In this document: piece by piece, positions 47,241 through 56,361 of the stretch
How positions within the stretch are numbered: the stretch's first letter is position 1
Layout of the letters: each line of letters opens with the position of its first letter
Source: Streptomyces longwoodensis
GTDB lineage: Bacteria; Actinomycetota; Actinomycetes; Streptomycetales; Streptomycetaceae
Length of the DNA stretch: 64,000 bases
Assembly (NCBI RefSeq): GCF_001514125.1
Contig: NZ_KQ948549.1
Location: forward strand, 643,232 to 707,231
Direction: 5' to 3'
The notes under the pieces: generated by a model
The model's input: the letters and a program-made list of their open reading frames with translations, nothing else
What the model was told of the DNA's origin: nothing
Database searches by the model: none
Program-made: the position numbers and the translations under genes

Positions 47241-49292
47241 GTGACAGACGCCCGACGCCCGCACACCGTGGTCCTCGCCCTGCTGCTCCTCGTCCTCGCC
47301 GTCACCTTCGGCCCGGCACCGGCCACCGCCGCCGGGGCCGACGACGCCTGGTGGCTGCCCACCGCACGCCCCGCCCCCGACTCGCAGATCGGCGTCACCG
47401 GCGAGCCGTTCCGGGGCACGACGCCGGACGGCCGGGTACGGGGGTTCGTCGACGCGCACGACCACCTGTTCTCCAACGAGGCGTTCGGCGGGCGGCTGAT
47501 CTGCGGCAAGGTGTTCTCCGAGGCCGGTGTCGCCGACGCCCTGAAGGACTGCCCCGAGCACTACCCCGACGGCACCCTCGCGGTCTTCGATTACATCACC
47601 CACGGCGGCGACGGCCGCCACGACCCGGTCGGCTGGCCGACGTTCAAGGACTGGCCCGCCTACGACTCGATGACCCACCAGGCCAACTACTACGCCTGGG
47701 TGGAGCGGGCCTGGCGCGGCGGCCAGCGCGTCCTCGTCAACGACCTCGTGACCAACGGCGTGATCTGCTCGGTCTACTTCTTCAAGGACCGCAGCTGCGA
47801 CGAGATGACCTCGATCCGGCTCCAGGCGAAGCTGACGTACGACCTCCAGGCCTACGTCGACCGGATGTACGGCGGCACCGGCAAGGGCTGGTTCCGCGTC
47901 GTCACCGACAGCGCGCAGGCCCGGCAGGTGATCGAACAGGGCAAACTCGCCGTGGTCCTGGGCGTGGAGACGTCCGAACCGTTCGGCTGCAAGCAGGTGC
48001 TGGACCTCCCGCAGTGCAGCAGGGCGGACATCGACAAGGGCCTGGACGAGCTGTACGCGCTGGGCGTGCGCAGCATGTTCCTGTGCCACAAGTTCGACAA
48101 CGCGCTGTGCGGCGTCCGCTTCGACGAGGGTGGCCTCGGGACCGCCATCAACGTCGGCCAGTTCCTGTCGACCGGCACCTTCTGGAAGACGGAGAAGTGC
48201 ACCGGACCGCAACACGACAACCCCATCGGCACCCAGCCGTCCGCCGCGGAGGCCGACCTGCCGGCGGGCACCTCGGTCCCGCGCTACGACAGTGACGCGC
48301 AGTGCAACACCCGCGGGCTGACCGCCCTCGGCGAGTACGCCGTGCGCGGCATGATGCAGCGCAAGATGATGCTGGAAATAGACCACATGAGCGTCAAGGC
48401 CGTCGGCCGGGCTCTCGACATCTTCGAGTCCGCGCGCTACCCCGGCGTGCTCTCCTCGCACAGCTGGATGGACATGGACTGGACCGAGCGGGTGTACCGC
48501 CTCGGCGGCTTCGTCGCCCAGTACATGCACGGCTCGGAGGGCTTCGTCGCCGAGGCCGCCCGCACCAAGGCGCTGCGCGACCGGTACGGCGTCGGCTACG
48601 GCTACGGCACCGACTTCAACGGCGTCGGCTCCCATCCCGCCCCGCGCGGCGCCGACGCCCCGCACAAGGTGACGTACCCCTTCCGCAGCGTCGACGGGGG
48701 CTCGGTCGTCGACCGGCAGGTCACCGGCGAGCGCACCTGGGACGTCAACACCGACGGCGGCGCCCACGCCGGCCTCATCCCCGACTGGATCGAGGACATC
48801 CGCCAGGTCGGCGGCCAGGACGTGGTCGGCGACCTCTTCCGCGGCGCCGAGTCCTACCTCGGCACCTGGGGCGCGACGGAGCACCACCAGGCGGCGGTGA
48901 ACCTCGCCGACGGCGCGACGGCGACCGCGAGCTCGACGGAGTGGAACCCGTTCACCAGCTACGCGCCCGGCCGGGCCGTGGACGGCAACCGGGACACCCG
49001 CTGGGCCGCCGACTGGAGCGACGACCAGTGGCTGACCGCCGACCTCGGCGCCACCCACCGGGTGGGCCGGGTCACCCTCGACTGGGAACGGGCGTACGCC
49101 AGGTCGTACCGCATCGAACTGTCCACCGACGGCACCACTTGGCGGACCGCCTGGTCCACCACCACCGGCGACGGCGGCCTGGACACGGCCACCTTCACCG
49201 GCACCCCGGCACGCTGGGTACGCGTCCACGGGGTGCAGCGCGGCACGAACTGGGGCTACTCGCTGTACGAGATGACCGTCCACAGCGACTGA
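47241..49292 (+). CDS. secreted M19-like metallohydrolase with C-terminal CBM32
   Basis: 683 aa. Sec signal (residues ~8-33, VVLALLLLVLAVTFGPAPATAAG). The catalytic part (~60-540) has a HxH metal site in VRGFVDAHDHLFSNEAFGG, LGVETSEPFGC, MLEIDHMSVKAV, LSSHSW and GYGTDFNGVGSHP, the order seen in membrane dipeptidase/amidohydrolase proteins. Residues ~550-683 are an F5/8 type C (CBM32) domain (ATASSTEWNPFTSY, RWAADW, GYSLYEMTVHS). Likely binds wall or carbohydrate and hydrolyses a peptide or amide outside the cell. GTG at 47241 with GAGGGA; an upstream in-frame start would spoil the signal peptide. Confidence 0.82.
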   Translation: MTDARRPHTVVLALLLLVLAVTFGPAPATAAGADDAWWLPTARPAPDSQIGVTGEPFRGTTPDGRVRGFVDAHDHLFSNEAFGGRLICGKVFSEAGVADALKDCPEHYPDGTLAVFDYITHGGDGRHDPVGWPTFKDWPAYDSMTHQANYYAWVERAWRGGQRVLVNDLVTNGVICSVYFFKDRSCDEMTSIRLQAKLTYDLQAYVDRMYGGTGKGWFRVVTDSAQARQVIEQGKLAVVLGVETSEPFGCKQVLDLPQCSRADIDKGLDELYALGVRSMFLCHKFDNALCGVRFDEGGLGTAINVGQFLSTGTFWKTEKCTGPQHDNPIGTQPSAAEADLPAGTSVPRYDSDAQCNTRGLTALGEYAVRGMMQRKMMLEIDHMSVKAVGRALDIFESARYPGVLSSHSWMDMDWTERVYRLGGFVAQYMHGSEGFVAEAARTKALRDRYGVGYGYGTDFNGVGSHPAPRGADAPHKVTYPFRSVDGGSVVDRQVTGERTWDVNTDGGAHAGLIPDWIEDIRQVGGQDVVGDLFRGAESYLGTWGATEHHQAAVNLADGATATASSTEWNPFTSYAPGRAVDGNRDTRWAADWSDDQWLTADLGATHRVGRVTLDWERAYARSYRIELSTDGTTWRTAWSTTTGDGGLDTATFTGTPARWVRVHGVQRGTNWGYSLYEMTVHSD

Positions 49293-49310
49293 CCGCGCTG
49301 CCGCACGGGG

Positions 49311-49637
49311 TCAGCCGGCCTTCGGGGCCGCCTGCTGGACCACCTCGAAGGACCAGACGGTGGAGTCCGAGGCGGCCGGGCGCGGGCGCTCGCCGCCCTC
49401 GCCACCGCCGCGGTGCGCCGCCTGCATCGGGCCGGACATCCAGTTCCGGAAGTCCTCCTCGCTGCGCCAGCGGGTGTACACCAGGTACTGGTCCGTACCC
49501 TCCACCGGCCGCAGCAGCTCGAACCACTCGAACCCGTCCTGCGACTCCACGACGCCGGCCCGGGACGCGAACCGCTTCTCCAGCACCTCCCGCTGCTCCT
49601 CCGGAACGGTCAGCACATTGATCTTCACGACGGACAC
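49311..49637 (-). CDS. antibiotic biosynthesis monooxygenase (ABM) domain protein
   Basis: 108 aa, dimeric ferredoxin-like fold. VVKINVLTVPEEQREVLEKRFASRAGVVESQDGFEWFELLRPVEGTDQYLVYTRWRSEEDF is the ABM/haem-oxygenase-like (HmoB/IsdG) core; the C-terminal ~30 residues are Gly/Arg-rich. It may degrade haem or oxidise small aromatics; the sequence does not decide. GTG start. Convergent with the secreted hydrolase. Confidence 0.86.
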   Translation of the reverse strand: MSVVKINVLTVPEEQREVLEKRFASRAGVVESQDGFEWFELLRPVEGTDQYLVYTRWRSEEDFRNWMSGPMQAAHRGGGEGGERPRPAASDSTVWSFEVVQQAAPKAG

Positions 49638-49801
49638 GTCGACACCTCTCGCCGGTCGGGACCCGGCCCGTACGTCCTGCCGCCGGGCCGCATGCGATCA
49701 GTCTGCTACACGCCGGGGCGCGCACCGCGGGCGGACGGCACCGGACGCGCGTCCACCCGTCGGCCCCGTCCCGGTGATCCGCCGGGGCGGGGCGGGCAGA
49801 G

Positions 49802-50935
49802 ATGAACGGCGACGTGACGGGCACCCGCGCACCGACACGACGAGCGGCCCGGGAGGCAGTGGTGGCAGTGAACAGGCTCGGCCTGGTCGTGCACGGCGGA
49901 CGGGCGGAGGCCGTCCAGGCGGCCGACGTGGTGCGCGCCTGGTGCGCGCGGTACGACGTCCAGTGCACCGACATCGACGTGTGGCACGACGGGGGGCGGC
50001 GCAGCGCCCGCGAGGAGGTCGCCGCCGCGGGCGACCCCGACCTCGTCGTCACGCTGGGCGGCGACGGTACGTTCCTGCGCGGGGCGCGGCTGGCCGCCGA
50101 GAACGACGCGCTGGTCCTCGGGGTCGACCTGGGCCGGGTGGGCTTCCTGACCGAGGTGTCGGCCGCGTCGGTGCGCGCGGCGCTGGACGCGGTGCGCGAG
50201 GACCGCTTCGAACCCGACACCCGGATGCTGCTCACGCTGCGCGCCTCGCGCCGCCTGGAGATGCCGCCGGACGTGGAGTCGCTGATGCGCTACGGGCGCG
50301 GCCCGCTGCTCCCGCCGCCCGCCGTGCGCAGCGACTGCGTGGTGGACGACGAGTGGGGCGTCCCGCTGCACGTCACCGCCCTCAACGACGTCGTCCTGGA
50401 GAAGCTGGCCCGCGACCGCCAGGTGTCGGTCGGCGTCTACGTCTCGGGCCGGCTGCTCGCGTCGTACTCCGCCGACGCGCTCCTGGTGGCCACGCCGACC
50501 GGCTCGACCGCCTACAGCTTCGCCGCCGGCGGCCCCGTCGTCTCGCCGCGTGCGGAGGCCCTCGTCTTCACGCCGGTCGCCCCGCACATGACGTTCAACC
50601 GCTCGGTGGTCACCGCCCCCGACGAACCGGTCGGCCTGCGCGTCCTGGAACGTTCCGGCCGGGCCGCCGTCAGCATCGACGGCCAGGTGCGGGGCGTCCT
50701 GGAGCCGGGCGACTGGATCGGCGTCTACGCCGCCCAGCGCCGGCTGCGGGCGGTGCGCCTGGGCCCCATGGACTTCTACGGCCGCCTGCGCGACCGCATG
50801 AACCTCACCGACGCCCCCGCGGCCGTCGCCGACGGCACCCCCACCCCCTTCTGGTCGGTGACCACCCCGCCGCCGGGGGACATGGCCCACCTGAGCCTGG
50901 TCACGGCGCCGGACGGCGCCGCACCGCAGGCCTGA
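49802..50935 (+). CDS. NAD kinase paralogue
   Basis: 377 aa from ATG 49802. LVVTLGGDGTFLRGARLAA (GGDG), LNDVVLEK and VATPTGSTAYSFAAGGPVV are the NAD-kinase signatures; it phosphorylates NAD to NADP using ATP or polyphosphate. An insert of ~35 residues (RRLEMPPDVESLMRYGRGPLLPP...) before the NAD-binding strand and a Pro-rich C-terminal tail distinguish it from the housekeeping enzyme, so it is probably a second copy. The start is uncertain; GTG 49862 (VAVNRLGLVVHGG) would remove 20 unconserved residues. Confidence 0.86.
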   Translation: MNGDVTGTRAPTRRAAREAVVAVNRLGLVVHGGRAEAVQAADVVRAWCARYDVQCTDIDVWHDGGRRSAREEVAAAGDPDLVVTLGGDGTFLRGARLAAENDALVLGVDLGRVGFLTEVSAASVRAALDAVREDRFEPDTRMLLTLRASRRLEMPPDVESLMRYGRGPLLPPPAVRSDCVVDDEWGVPLHVTALNDVVLEKLARDRQVSVGVYVSGRLLASYSADALLVATPTGSTAYSFAAGGPVVSPRAEALVFTPVAPHMTFNRSVVTAPDEPVGLRVLERSGRAAVSIDGQVRGVLEPGDWIGVYAAQRRLRAVRLGPMDFYGRLRDRMNLTDAPAAVADGTPTPFWSVTTPPPGDMAHLSLVTAPDGAAPQA

Positions 50936-50993
50936 GCGCGGGAGGAGGCGGGGGCGCGCCCCGGGGAGTCCAGCGTGTCAGGGCGTCGGCGTG

Positions 50994-52037
50994 TCAGCCG
51001 AGGTTGCCCAGCCGGGCGTCGCGCCACAGGTCGACGCCGCCGTCGGTGGCGTGCTGGTCGATCTCGGCGAGCTCCTCGGCGGTGAAGTCGAGGCGGTCCA
51101 GGGCGGCCACGTTCTGCTCCAGTTGCTCGGTCCTCGACGCGCCGATGACCAGCGAGGTGACGCGCGGGTCGCGCAGCGCCCAGGCCAGCGCCATCTGCGC
51201 CAGGGTCTGGCCCCGGCGGGCGGCGATGTCGTTGAGGGCGTTCAGCCGGCCGCGCATCTCGTCGGTCAGCCAGGCCGGGTCGAGCGACGTGCCCCGCGCG
51301 GCCCGCGAGCCCTCGGGGATGCCGTCGAGGTAGCGCCCGGTCAGCAGGCCCTGGGCGAGCGCGGTGAAGCCGATGACGCCGAAGCCCTCCTCCTGGGCGA
51401 CGTCGAGCAGCCCCTCCGTCTCGATCCAGCGGTTGAGCATGCTGTACGACGGCTGGTGGATGAGCAGGGGCGTGCCGAGGTCCCGGAGGATCGCGGCGGC
51501 CTCGCGGGTGCGCTCGGCGTCGTAGGAGGAGATGCCGACGTAGAGGGCCTTGCCCTGGCGGACCGCGGTGTCGAGCGCGCCCATCGTCTCCTCCAGCGGC
51601 GTGCTCGCGTCGAGCCGGTGGGAGTAGAAGATGTCGACGTAGTCGAGGCCGGTCCGGCGCAGCGACTGGTCCAGCGAGGCGAGCAGGTACTTGCGCGACC
51701 CGCCGCCCTGGCCGTACGGACCGGGCCACATGTCCCAGCCGGCCTTCGTGGAGATCACCAGCTCGTCCCGGTACGGCGCCAGGTCCCGCCGGAGCAGCCG
51801 GCCGAAGTTGCTCTCGGCGGCGCCGTAGGGCGGGCCGTAGTTGTTCGCCAGGTCGTGGTGGGTGATCCCGAGGTCGAAGGCGCGCAGGGCGATCTCGCGC
51901 TGGGTCTCGAAGGCGCGGTCGTCGCCGAAGTTGTGCCAGTAGCCGAGGGACAGGACGGGCAGGTCGAGCCCTGAGCGTCCGGTGCGCCGGTACCGCATGG
52001 GGCCGTCGTAGCGCTCGGGGTTCGCCACGTGGTTCAT
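50994..52037 (-). CDS. aldo/keto reductase (YghZ/L-glyceraldehyde-3-phosphate reductase-like)
   Basis: 347 aa. Catalytic tetrad visible: Asp in THHDLANNYGPPYG, the Tyr of the same segment, Lys in VISTKAGWDMWPGPYGQGGGSRKYL and His in YVDIFYSHRLD. SLVIGASRTEQLEQNVAAL binds NADPH. The GPYGQGGGSRKYL motif marks the YghZ/AKR14-like group, acting on methylglyoxal and glyceraldehyde phosphate. ATG at 52037 (MNHVANPERYDGPMRYRR) with GGAG ten bases upstream. Confidence 0.9.
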   Translation of the reverse strand: MNHVANPERYDGPMRYRRTGRSGLDLPVLSLGYWHNFGDDRAFETQREIALRAFDLGITHHDLANNYGPPYGAAESNFGRLLRRDLAPYRDELVISTKAGWDMWPGPYGQGGGSRKYLLASLDQSLRRTGLDYVDIFYSHRLDASTPLEETMGALDTAVRQGKALYVGISSYDAERTREAAAILRDLGTPLLIHQPSYSMLNRWIETEGLLDVAQEEGFGVIGFTALAQGLLTGRYLDGIPEGSRAARGTSLDPAWLTDEMRGRLNALNDIAARRGQTLAQMALAWALRDPRVTSLVIGASRTEQLEQNVAALDRLDFTAEELAEIDQHATDGGVDLWRDARLGNLG

Positions 52038-52169
52038 CGGGGTGATCTCCGGGGTGGTGCAGGGGCGGGATGCCCACCTTGCTCCGACATGATCCGGAAG
52101 TCCAACCCTTCCCGCGGATCGCATTCAGCGGTGTCGTTTCTGAATGGTGAGGGGTGGATCCTCCGGAAT

Positions 52170-52341
52170 TGTTTCCGAAACATTCGAGAATCGCGGGCAT
52201 GGGGGAGATCTTGAGTTGAGCGCATGCGGGAGCGCGTATCACCCAGCAGTGCCTAGTGTGCCCGTTGAACTGCTGATTCTCTGTTCGGTACCGCATTCAG
52301 GCCTGGCGAATCTTTCGAAACAAGTACCGAAAGTGTTGACA
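52170..52341. promoter_or_regulatory. palindromes and promoter upstream of the xylanase gene
   Basis: The 374-bp gap 52038-52411 is AT-richer than its surroundings. TGTTTC-C-GAAACA is a perfect palindrome at 52170-52182. CTTTCG-N10-CGAAAG (52312-52333), overlapping TTTCGAAA at 52313-52320, sits just before TTGACA (52336-52341). TTGACA, 17 bases, then AACACT (52359-52364) make a plausible promoter about 50 bp before the xylanase ATG. CGAAA/TTTCG boxes are described upstream of Streptomyces xylanase genes (recalled), consistent with a LacI-type xylan repressor. Confidence 0.6.
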
Positions 52342-52411
52342 GTTGTCAGGGGCAGACCAACACTGTTCGCCGTCAAGGCCCCGCACGCCTTCACCTGGAA
52401 GGACCACGTCC

Positions 52412-53392
52412 ATGCGCCTACTCCTGAGATTCAGGAGCGCTTGCGTCATGGTGCTCGCGGCCGTCGTGGCGTTCGTCGCGCCGGGTACCGCCGGCGCCGA
52501 CACCGTCATCACGACGAACCAGACGGGCACGAACAACGGCTACTACTACTCGTTCTGGACCGACGGCGGCGGCCGCGTCTCCATGAACCTCGGCTCCGGG
52601 GGCAACTACAGCACCTCGTGGAGCAACAGCGGCAACTTCGTCGCAGGCAAGGGCTGGAGCAACGGCGGCCGTCGCGCGGTCACCTACTCGGGCACCTTCA
52701 ACCCGTCCGGCAACGCCTACCTGGCGCTGTACGGATGGACCTCGAACCCGCTCGTCGAGTACTACATCGTCGACAACTGGGGCACCTACCGGCCCACCGG
52801 CACCTTCATGGGCACCGTCACCAGTGACGGCGGGACGTACGACATCTACAAGACGACCCGGTACAACGCCCCGTCCGTCGAGGGCACCCGCACCTTCGAC
52901 CAGTACTGGAGCGTCCGGCAGACCCGGCGCACCGGCGGGACCATCACCACGGGCAACCACTTCGACGCCTGGGCCCGCGCCGGCATGAACCTCGGCAGCT
53001 TCACCTACTACATGATCCTCGCGACGGAGGGCTACCAGAGCAGCGGCAGCTCCGACATCACGGTCGGCGGCACCGACTCGGGCGGTGGAGGTGGCGGCGG
53101 TGGAGGTGGTGGCGGCACCGGCACCGGCACCTGCTCGGCCACCCTGTCGGCGGGGCAGCAGTGGAGCGACCGGTACAACCTCAACGTCGCCGTCTCGGGC
53201 TCCAGCAACTGGACCGTGACGATGAACGTCCCCTCCCCGGCGAAGGTGTTGTCCACCTGGAACGTCAGCGCCAGCTACCCGAGCAGCCAGCAGCTGGTCG
53301 CCAGACCCAACGGCAGCGGCAACACCTGGGGCGTGACCATCCAGCACAACGGCAACTACACCTGGCCCACCGTCTCCTGCAGCGCGAGCTGA
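52412..53392 (+). CDS. xlnB: secreted endo-1,4-beta-xylanase, GH11 with CBM2
   Basis: 326 aa. Signal peptide ~1-29 ([20 protein letters not shown]...). The mature GH11 jelly roll starts [20 protein letters not shown]; nucleophile Glu116 in [13 protein letters not shown] and acid/base Glu206 in [12 protein letters not shown] poly-Gly linker (~223-236) leads to a family 2 cellulose/xylan-binding module (~240-326) with Cys at both ends. It matches Streptomyces lividans XlnB as I recall it. ATG at 52412 with GGAAGG. Followed 32 bp later by acetyl xylan esterase, as in the known xlnB-axeA pair. Confidence 0.95.
   Translation: MRLLLRFRSACVMVLAAVVAFVAPGTAGADTVITTNQTGTNNGYYYSFWTDGGGRVSMNLGSGGNYSTSWSNSGNFVAGKGWSNGGRRAVTYSGTFNPSGNAYLALYGWTSNPLVEYYIVDNWGTYRPTGTFMGTVTSDGGTYDIYKTTRYNAPSVEGTRTFDQYWSVRQTRRTGGTITTGNHFDAWARAGMNLGSFTYYMILATEGYQSSGSSDITVGGTDSGGGGGGGGGGGGTGTGTCSATLSAGQQWSDRYNLNVAVSGSSNWTVTMNVPSPAKVLSTWNVSASYPSSQQLVARPNGSGNTWGVTIQHNGNYTWPTVSCSAS
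53141..53392 (+). repeat. CBM2-coding repeat, copy 1 (in xlnB)
   Basis: This 252-bp stretch matches 54160-54411 without gaps, about 19 differences by my count (roughly 92% identity). Both copies end exactly at the stop codon. Most changes are third-position or conservative. Confidence 0.85.
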
Positions 53393-53424
53393 CCCCCCCA
53401 CCCCCGGCTGGAGGAACCCTCCCC

Positions 53425-54411
53425 ATGGCACGCAGACAGCGCACCGCGCTGCGCACCCTGTTCTCCACGCTCGCCGCGGCCGCCCTGGCCGCCGTGAGCA
53501 CCCTCACCGTCGGCGCGGCCCCCTCGCAGGCCGCCACCTGCAACGGCTACGTCGGCCTCACCTTCGACGACGGCCCGTCCAGCACCACCCAGTCCCTGCT
53601 CAACGCCCTCAAGCAGAACGGCCTGCGGGCCACGATGTTCAACGAGGGGCAGTACGCCGCCGCCAACCCGTCCCTGGTCCGGGCCCAGGTCGACGCCGGG
53701 ATGTGGGTGGGCAACCACAGCTACACGCACCCGCACCTGACCCAGCTCGGCCAGGCGCAGATCGACTCCGAGATCTCCCGGACCCAGCAGGCCATCGCCA
53801 ACGCGGGCGGCGGCACGCCGAAGCTGTTCCGCCCGCCGTACGGCGAGACCAACGCGACGCTGAAGTCCGTCGAGGCGAAGTACGGCCTGACCGAGATCAT
53901 CTGGGACGTCGACTCGCAGGACTGGAACGGTGCGAGCACCGACGCCATCGTGCAGGCCGCCGGCCGGCTCACCAACGGCCAGGTCATCCTCATGCACGAC
54001 TGGCCGGCCAACACCATCGCCGCGATCCCGCGCATCGCCCAGGGACTGGCCGCCCGTGGCCTGTGCGCGGGGATGATCTCCCCGCAGACCGGCCGCGCCG
54101 TGGCCCCCGACGGTGGCTCGGGTGGCGGCGGTGGCGGCGGTACCGGCTCGTGCACGGCGACCCTGTCGGCGGGGCAGCAGTGGAGCGACCGGTACAACCT
54201 CAACGTCACGGTCTCGGGCTCCAGCACCTGGACGGTGACGATGAACGTCCCGTCCCCGGCGAAGGTGTTGTCCACCTGGAACGTGAGCACCAGCTTCCCG
54301 AGCAGTCAGGTGCTGGTGGCGAAACCCAACGGCAGCGGCAACACCTGGGGCGTGACGATCCAGCACAACGGCAACTGGACCTGGCCCACCGTCTCCTGCA
54401 GCACGACCTGA
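53425..54411 (+). CDS. axeA: secreted acetyl xylan esterase (CE4 deacetylase) with CBM2
   Basis: 328 aa. Signal peptide ~1-37. The CE4/NodB domain has the catalytic LTFDDGPSS (Asp48/Asp49), metal-binding HSYTHPHL, the RPPYGE motif and HDWPANT. A Gly-rich linker (~233-245) leads to CBM2 (~246-328). It removes acetyl groups from xylan, helping the upstream xylanase; together they form one degradative unit. ATG at 53425; the Shine-Dalgarno GGAGG (53410-53414) can pair with CCTCC (53418-53422), forming a small hairpin over the site that may temper translation. Confidence 0.94.
   Translation: MARRQRTALRTLFSTLAAAALAAVSTLTVGAAPSQAATCNGYVGLTFDDGPSSTTQSLLNALKQNGLRATMFNEGQYAAANPSLVRAQVDAGMWVGNHSYTHPHLTQLGQAQIDSEISRTQQAIANAGGGTPKLFRPPYGETNATLKSVEAKYGLTEIIWDVDSQDWNGASTDAIVQAAGRLTNGQVILMHDWPANTIAAIPRIAQGLAARGLCAGMISPQTGRAVAPDGGSGGGGGGGTGSCTATLSAGQQWSDRYNLNVTVSGSSTWTVTMNVPSPAKVLSTWNVSTSFPSSQVLVAKPNGSGNTWGVTIQHNGNWTWPTVSCSTT
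54160..54411 (+). repeat. CBM2-coding repeat, copy 2 (in axeA)
   Basis: Partner of 53141-53392, offset 1019 bp in the same orientation. Unequal crossing-over between the copies would delete the whole esterase catalytic domain and leave an intact xylanase-CBM2 gene. Confidence 0.85.
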
Positions 54412-54417
54412 CCGACC

Positions 54418-54444
54418 GGTGCGGCGGCCACCCGCCGCCGCACC
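54418..54444 (+). terminator. hairpin terminator after axeA
   Basis: GGTGCGGCGG (54418-54427), 7-base loop, CCGCCGCACC (54435-54444), a perfect 10-base stem six bases past the axeA stop. Confidence 0.75.
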
Positions 54445-54499
54445 CCGGCCACCGGGGCGGCACGGACGAGGAGTGGTCCGCGCCGCCCCGCGCGCGTGC

Positions 54500-55192
54500 T
54501 CAACGGCACCCGCCGGTCGAGGGCCCGGCCCCGAGCGCCGCCGCGGCGGGCTCGCCGAGCTCCGCGGCGGCCGTGCGCCAGGCCTCCGTCACCGCGGCCC
54601 GCGCCTGCACCGTGCGCGTCCGCCGGTCCCCGGCCAGGACGACCGGGCGGCCCGCGTGCACGTGCAGCCGCGGCCGGCGCAGCGGCGCCGTGACCAGCCC
54701 CGCCACCTGCTTGACGGTCCCGCCGGAGGTGATCCGGCGGGCGCCCGCCTGTCCGACCGGGACCACCGGCGCCCCCGTGCGCTCGGTGAGCCGGGCCAGT
54801 CCGCTGCGGAAGGCGCGCGGCGCCTCCTCGGCGGCGTCCCCGCGGGCGGGCAGGCCGCCCTCGGCGTAGACCAGGACCAGCCGGCCCCGCTCCAGCGCCC
54901 GGGCGGCGAGGTCGAGGGCGTGCGCGGCGCGGCGGTCGCGGCGGTGGACGGGGATGTGCTCCTCCCGGGACAGCAGCCGGCCCAGCAGCGGCACCCGCCA
55001 CAGCCCGGCCGTCGCCATCACCACGGGCCGCACGTCCAGCCGGTGCAGGGCCGCGAGCACCACCGCGGGGTCGGCGAGCGAGGTGTGGTTGGCGACGACG
55101 ACGCTGCCCGGCGCGAACGCGGCGCCCGCGTCCGTCGTCACGGTCAGGCGCCCGGCGGCCGGAGTGAGCGCGTCGGCGAGGCGGCTGAGCAT
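54500..55192 (-). CDS. 1-acyl-glycerol-3-phosphate acyltransferase (PlsC-like)
   Basis: 230 aa. Block I is VVVANHTSLADPAVV (the usual HxxxxD), block III YAEGGLPARG, and block IV APVVPVGQAG of the LPLAT family. It transfers an acyl chain to lysophosphatidate or a related lipid at the membrane. Arg/Ala-rich, with no clear membrane helix. Divergent from the alpha/beta hydrolase at 55346. Confidence 0.87.
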   Translation of the reverse strand: MLSRLADALTPAAGRLTVTTDAGAAFAPGSVVVANHTSLADPAVVLAALHRLDVRPVVMATAGLWRVPLLGRLLSREEHIPVHRRDRRAAHALDLAARALERGRLVLVYAEGGLPARGDAAEEAPRAFRSGLARLTERTGAPVVPVGQAGARRITSGGTVKQVAGLVTAPLRRPRLHVHAGRPVVLAGDRRTRTVQARAAVTEAWRTAAAELGEPAAAALGAGPSTGGCR

Positions 55193-55345
55193 GTGGTTCT
55201 CCCGTTCACCCGTTCACTGTCCTGGTGCCCCCATCGTCGTCGGGGAGGGCCGGGCGGGCCTGAGTACCCGTACTCAACCGGGCGTCCTCGCAGACCGGGA
55301 CGGCCAGGCCGTGACGACACCCGCCGGGCAGCCGTTGAACCACGC

Positions 55346-56323
55346 ATGAGCACAGCCCGACACACGGTCGCCGCCCCGCCGCCGCCCGCCTCGCGCACCC
55401 GCCCCGGACAGGACCCCGGACCCGGCGCCGGGCCAGAGCGCCCGGCGGCGGCCGAGGAGCACTGGCTGGAGTACGAGGGGTTCCGGTACGTCTGCCGCGT
55501 CGCGACGTCCCCCGCGCCCGTCACCGAGCCGCTGGTGGTGATCGGCGGCATGATGCAGGACCGCAACTCCTGGACCTCGCACGAGCGGCCGCTGCGCGCG
55601 CACGCCTCCGTGGTCACGGTCGAGCTGCCCGGCTTCGGCGCGGCCGACCCGCTGCCCGCCGAGTACGGCTACGACTTCCTCGCCGCGGCCCTCGGCCACC
55701 TGCTGACCGAGCTGGACACCGGCCCGGTCAACCTGCTCGGCACCTGCTACGGCGGCGCGGTCGCGCTGCGCTGCGCCCAGCGGCACCCGCAGCACGTGGC
55801 CCGGCTGATGCTGGGGGCGATGACGGGCGAACTGCCCGCGTCCTACCTGGAGATGATCCCCGAGTGGCGCCGGCTGGTCGCCGAGGACCGGCGTGCGGAA
55901 CTCGCCGACAGCCTGCTGTCCACGTTCGTCGTGGCGCCCGACCCGCGCATCCACCGCCACGCGGCCGTGTGGCGGATGCTGAACCACCAGTTCCGCACGC
56001 AGACCCCGGACGACCTCGCGAAGGCCTGCGCCCACAACGCCCGGATGGAGCGGCACGCCTGGCGCCGTCCCGAGGTCCCCGCGGCACCGACCCTGGTGTA
56101 CACGGGGGAGCACGACCACCTGACCACGCCCGCCCAGGGGTTGCGGCTCGCCCGTGAACTGGGGGCGCCGTTCGCGACCCTGCGCGACGCGGACCACATG
56201 TTCCCGCTGGAGCAGGTCGCCGCCCACGTCGACCTCATCCGCAGCTTCTGCGGCGACCACCCCCTGACGGGGCTGCCGTACCTCGGCGCGCTGGAGTACC
56301 CCGAGGGCCAGGACCCCGTCTGA
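55346..56323 (+). CDS. alpha/beta hydrolase with Cys in the nucleophile elbow
   Basis: 325 aa. The first ~38 residues are Pro/Arg-rich. The hydrolase core has the oxyanion region VIGGMMQDRNSW, a nucleophile elbow LLGTCYGGAVAL with Cys134 where Ser is normal, Asp in YTGEHDHLTTP and His in RDADHMFPLE. Cys-nucleophile members of this fold include dienelactone hydrolases and some thioesterase-like domains. Other starts are unlikely since upstream frame sequence crosses the plsC promoter. Ends at a strong hairpin. Substrate unknown. Confidence 0.84.
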   Translation: MSTARHTVAAPPPPASRTRPGQDPGPGAGPERPAAAEEHWLEYEGFRYVCRVATSPAPVTEPLVVIGGMMQDRNSWTSHERPLRAHASVVTVELPGFGAADPLPAEYGYDFLAAALGHLLTELDTGPVNLLGTCYGGAVALRCAQRHPQHVARLMLGAMTGELPASYLEMIPEWRRLVAEDRRAELADSLLSTFVVAPDPRIHRHAAVWRMLNHQFRTQTPDDLAKACAHNARMERHAWRRPEVPAAPTLVYTGEHDHLTTPAQGLRLARELGAPFATLRDADHMFPLEQVAAHVDLIRSFCGDHPLTGLPYLGALEYPEGQDPV

Positions 56324-56325
56324 CG

Positions 56326-56352
56326 CCCCGGGCGGCGCCGTGCCGCCCGGGG
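56326..56352. terminator. bidirectional hairpin terminator
   Basis: CCCCGGGCGGC (56326-56336), loop GCCGT, GCCGCCCGGGG (56342-56352), a perfect 11-base stem between the convergent hydrolase and DUF574 genes. Confidence 0.8.
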
Positions 56353-56361
56353 GCTTGTGGG

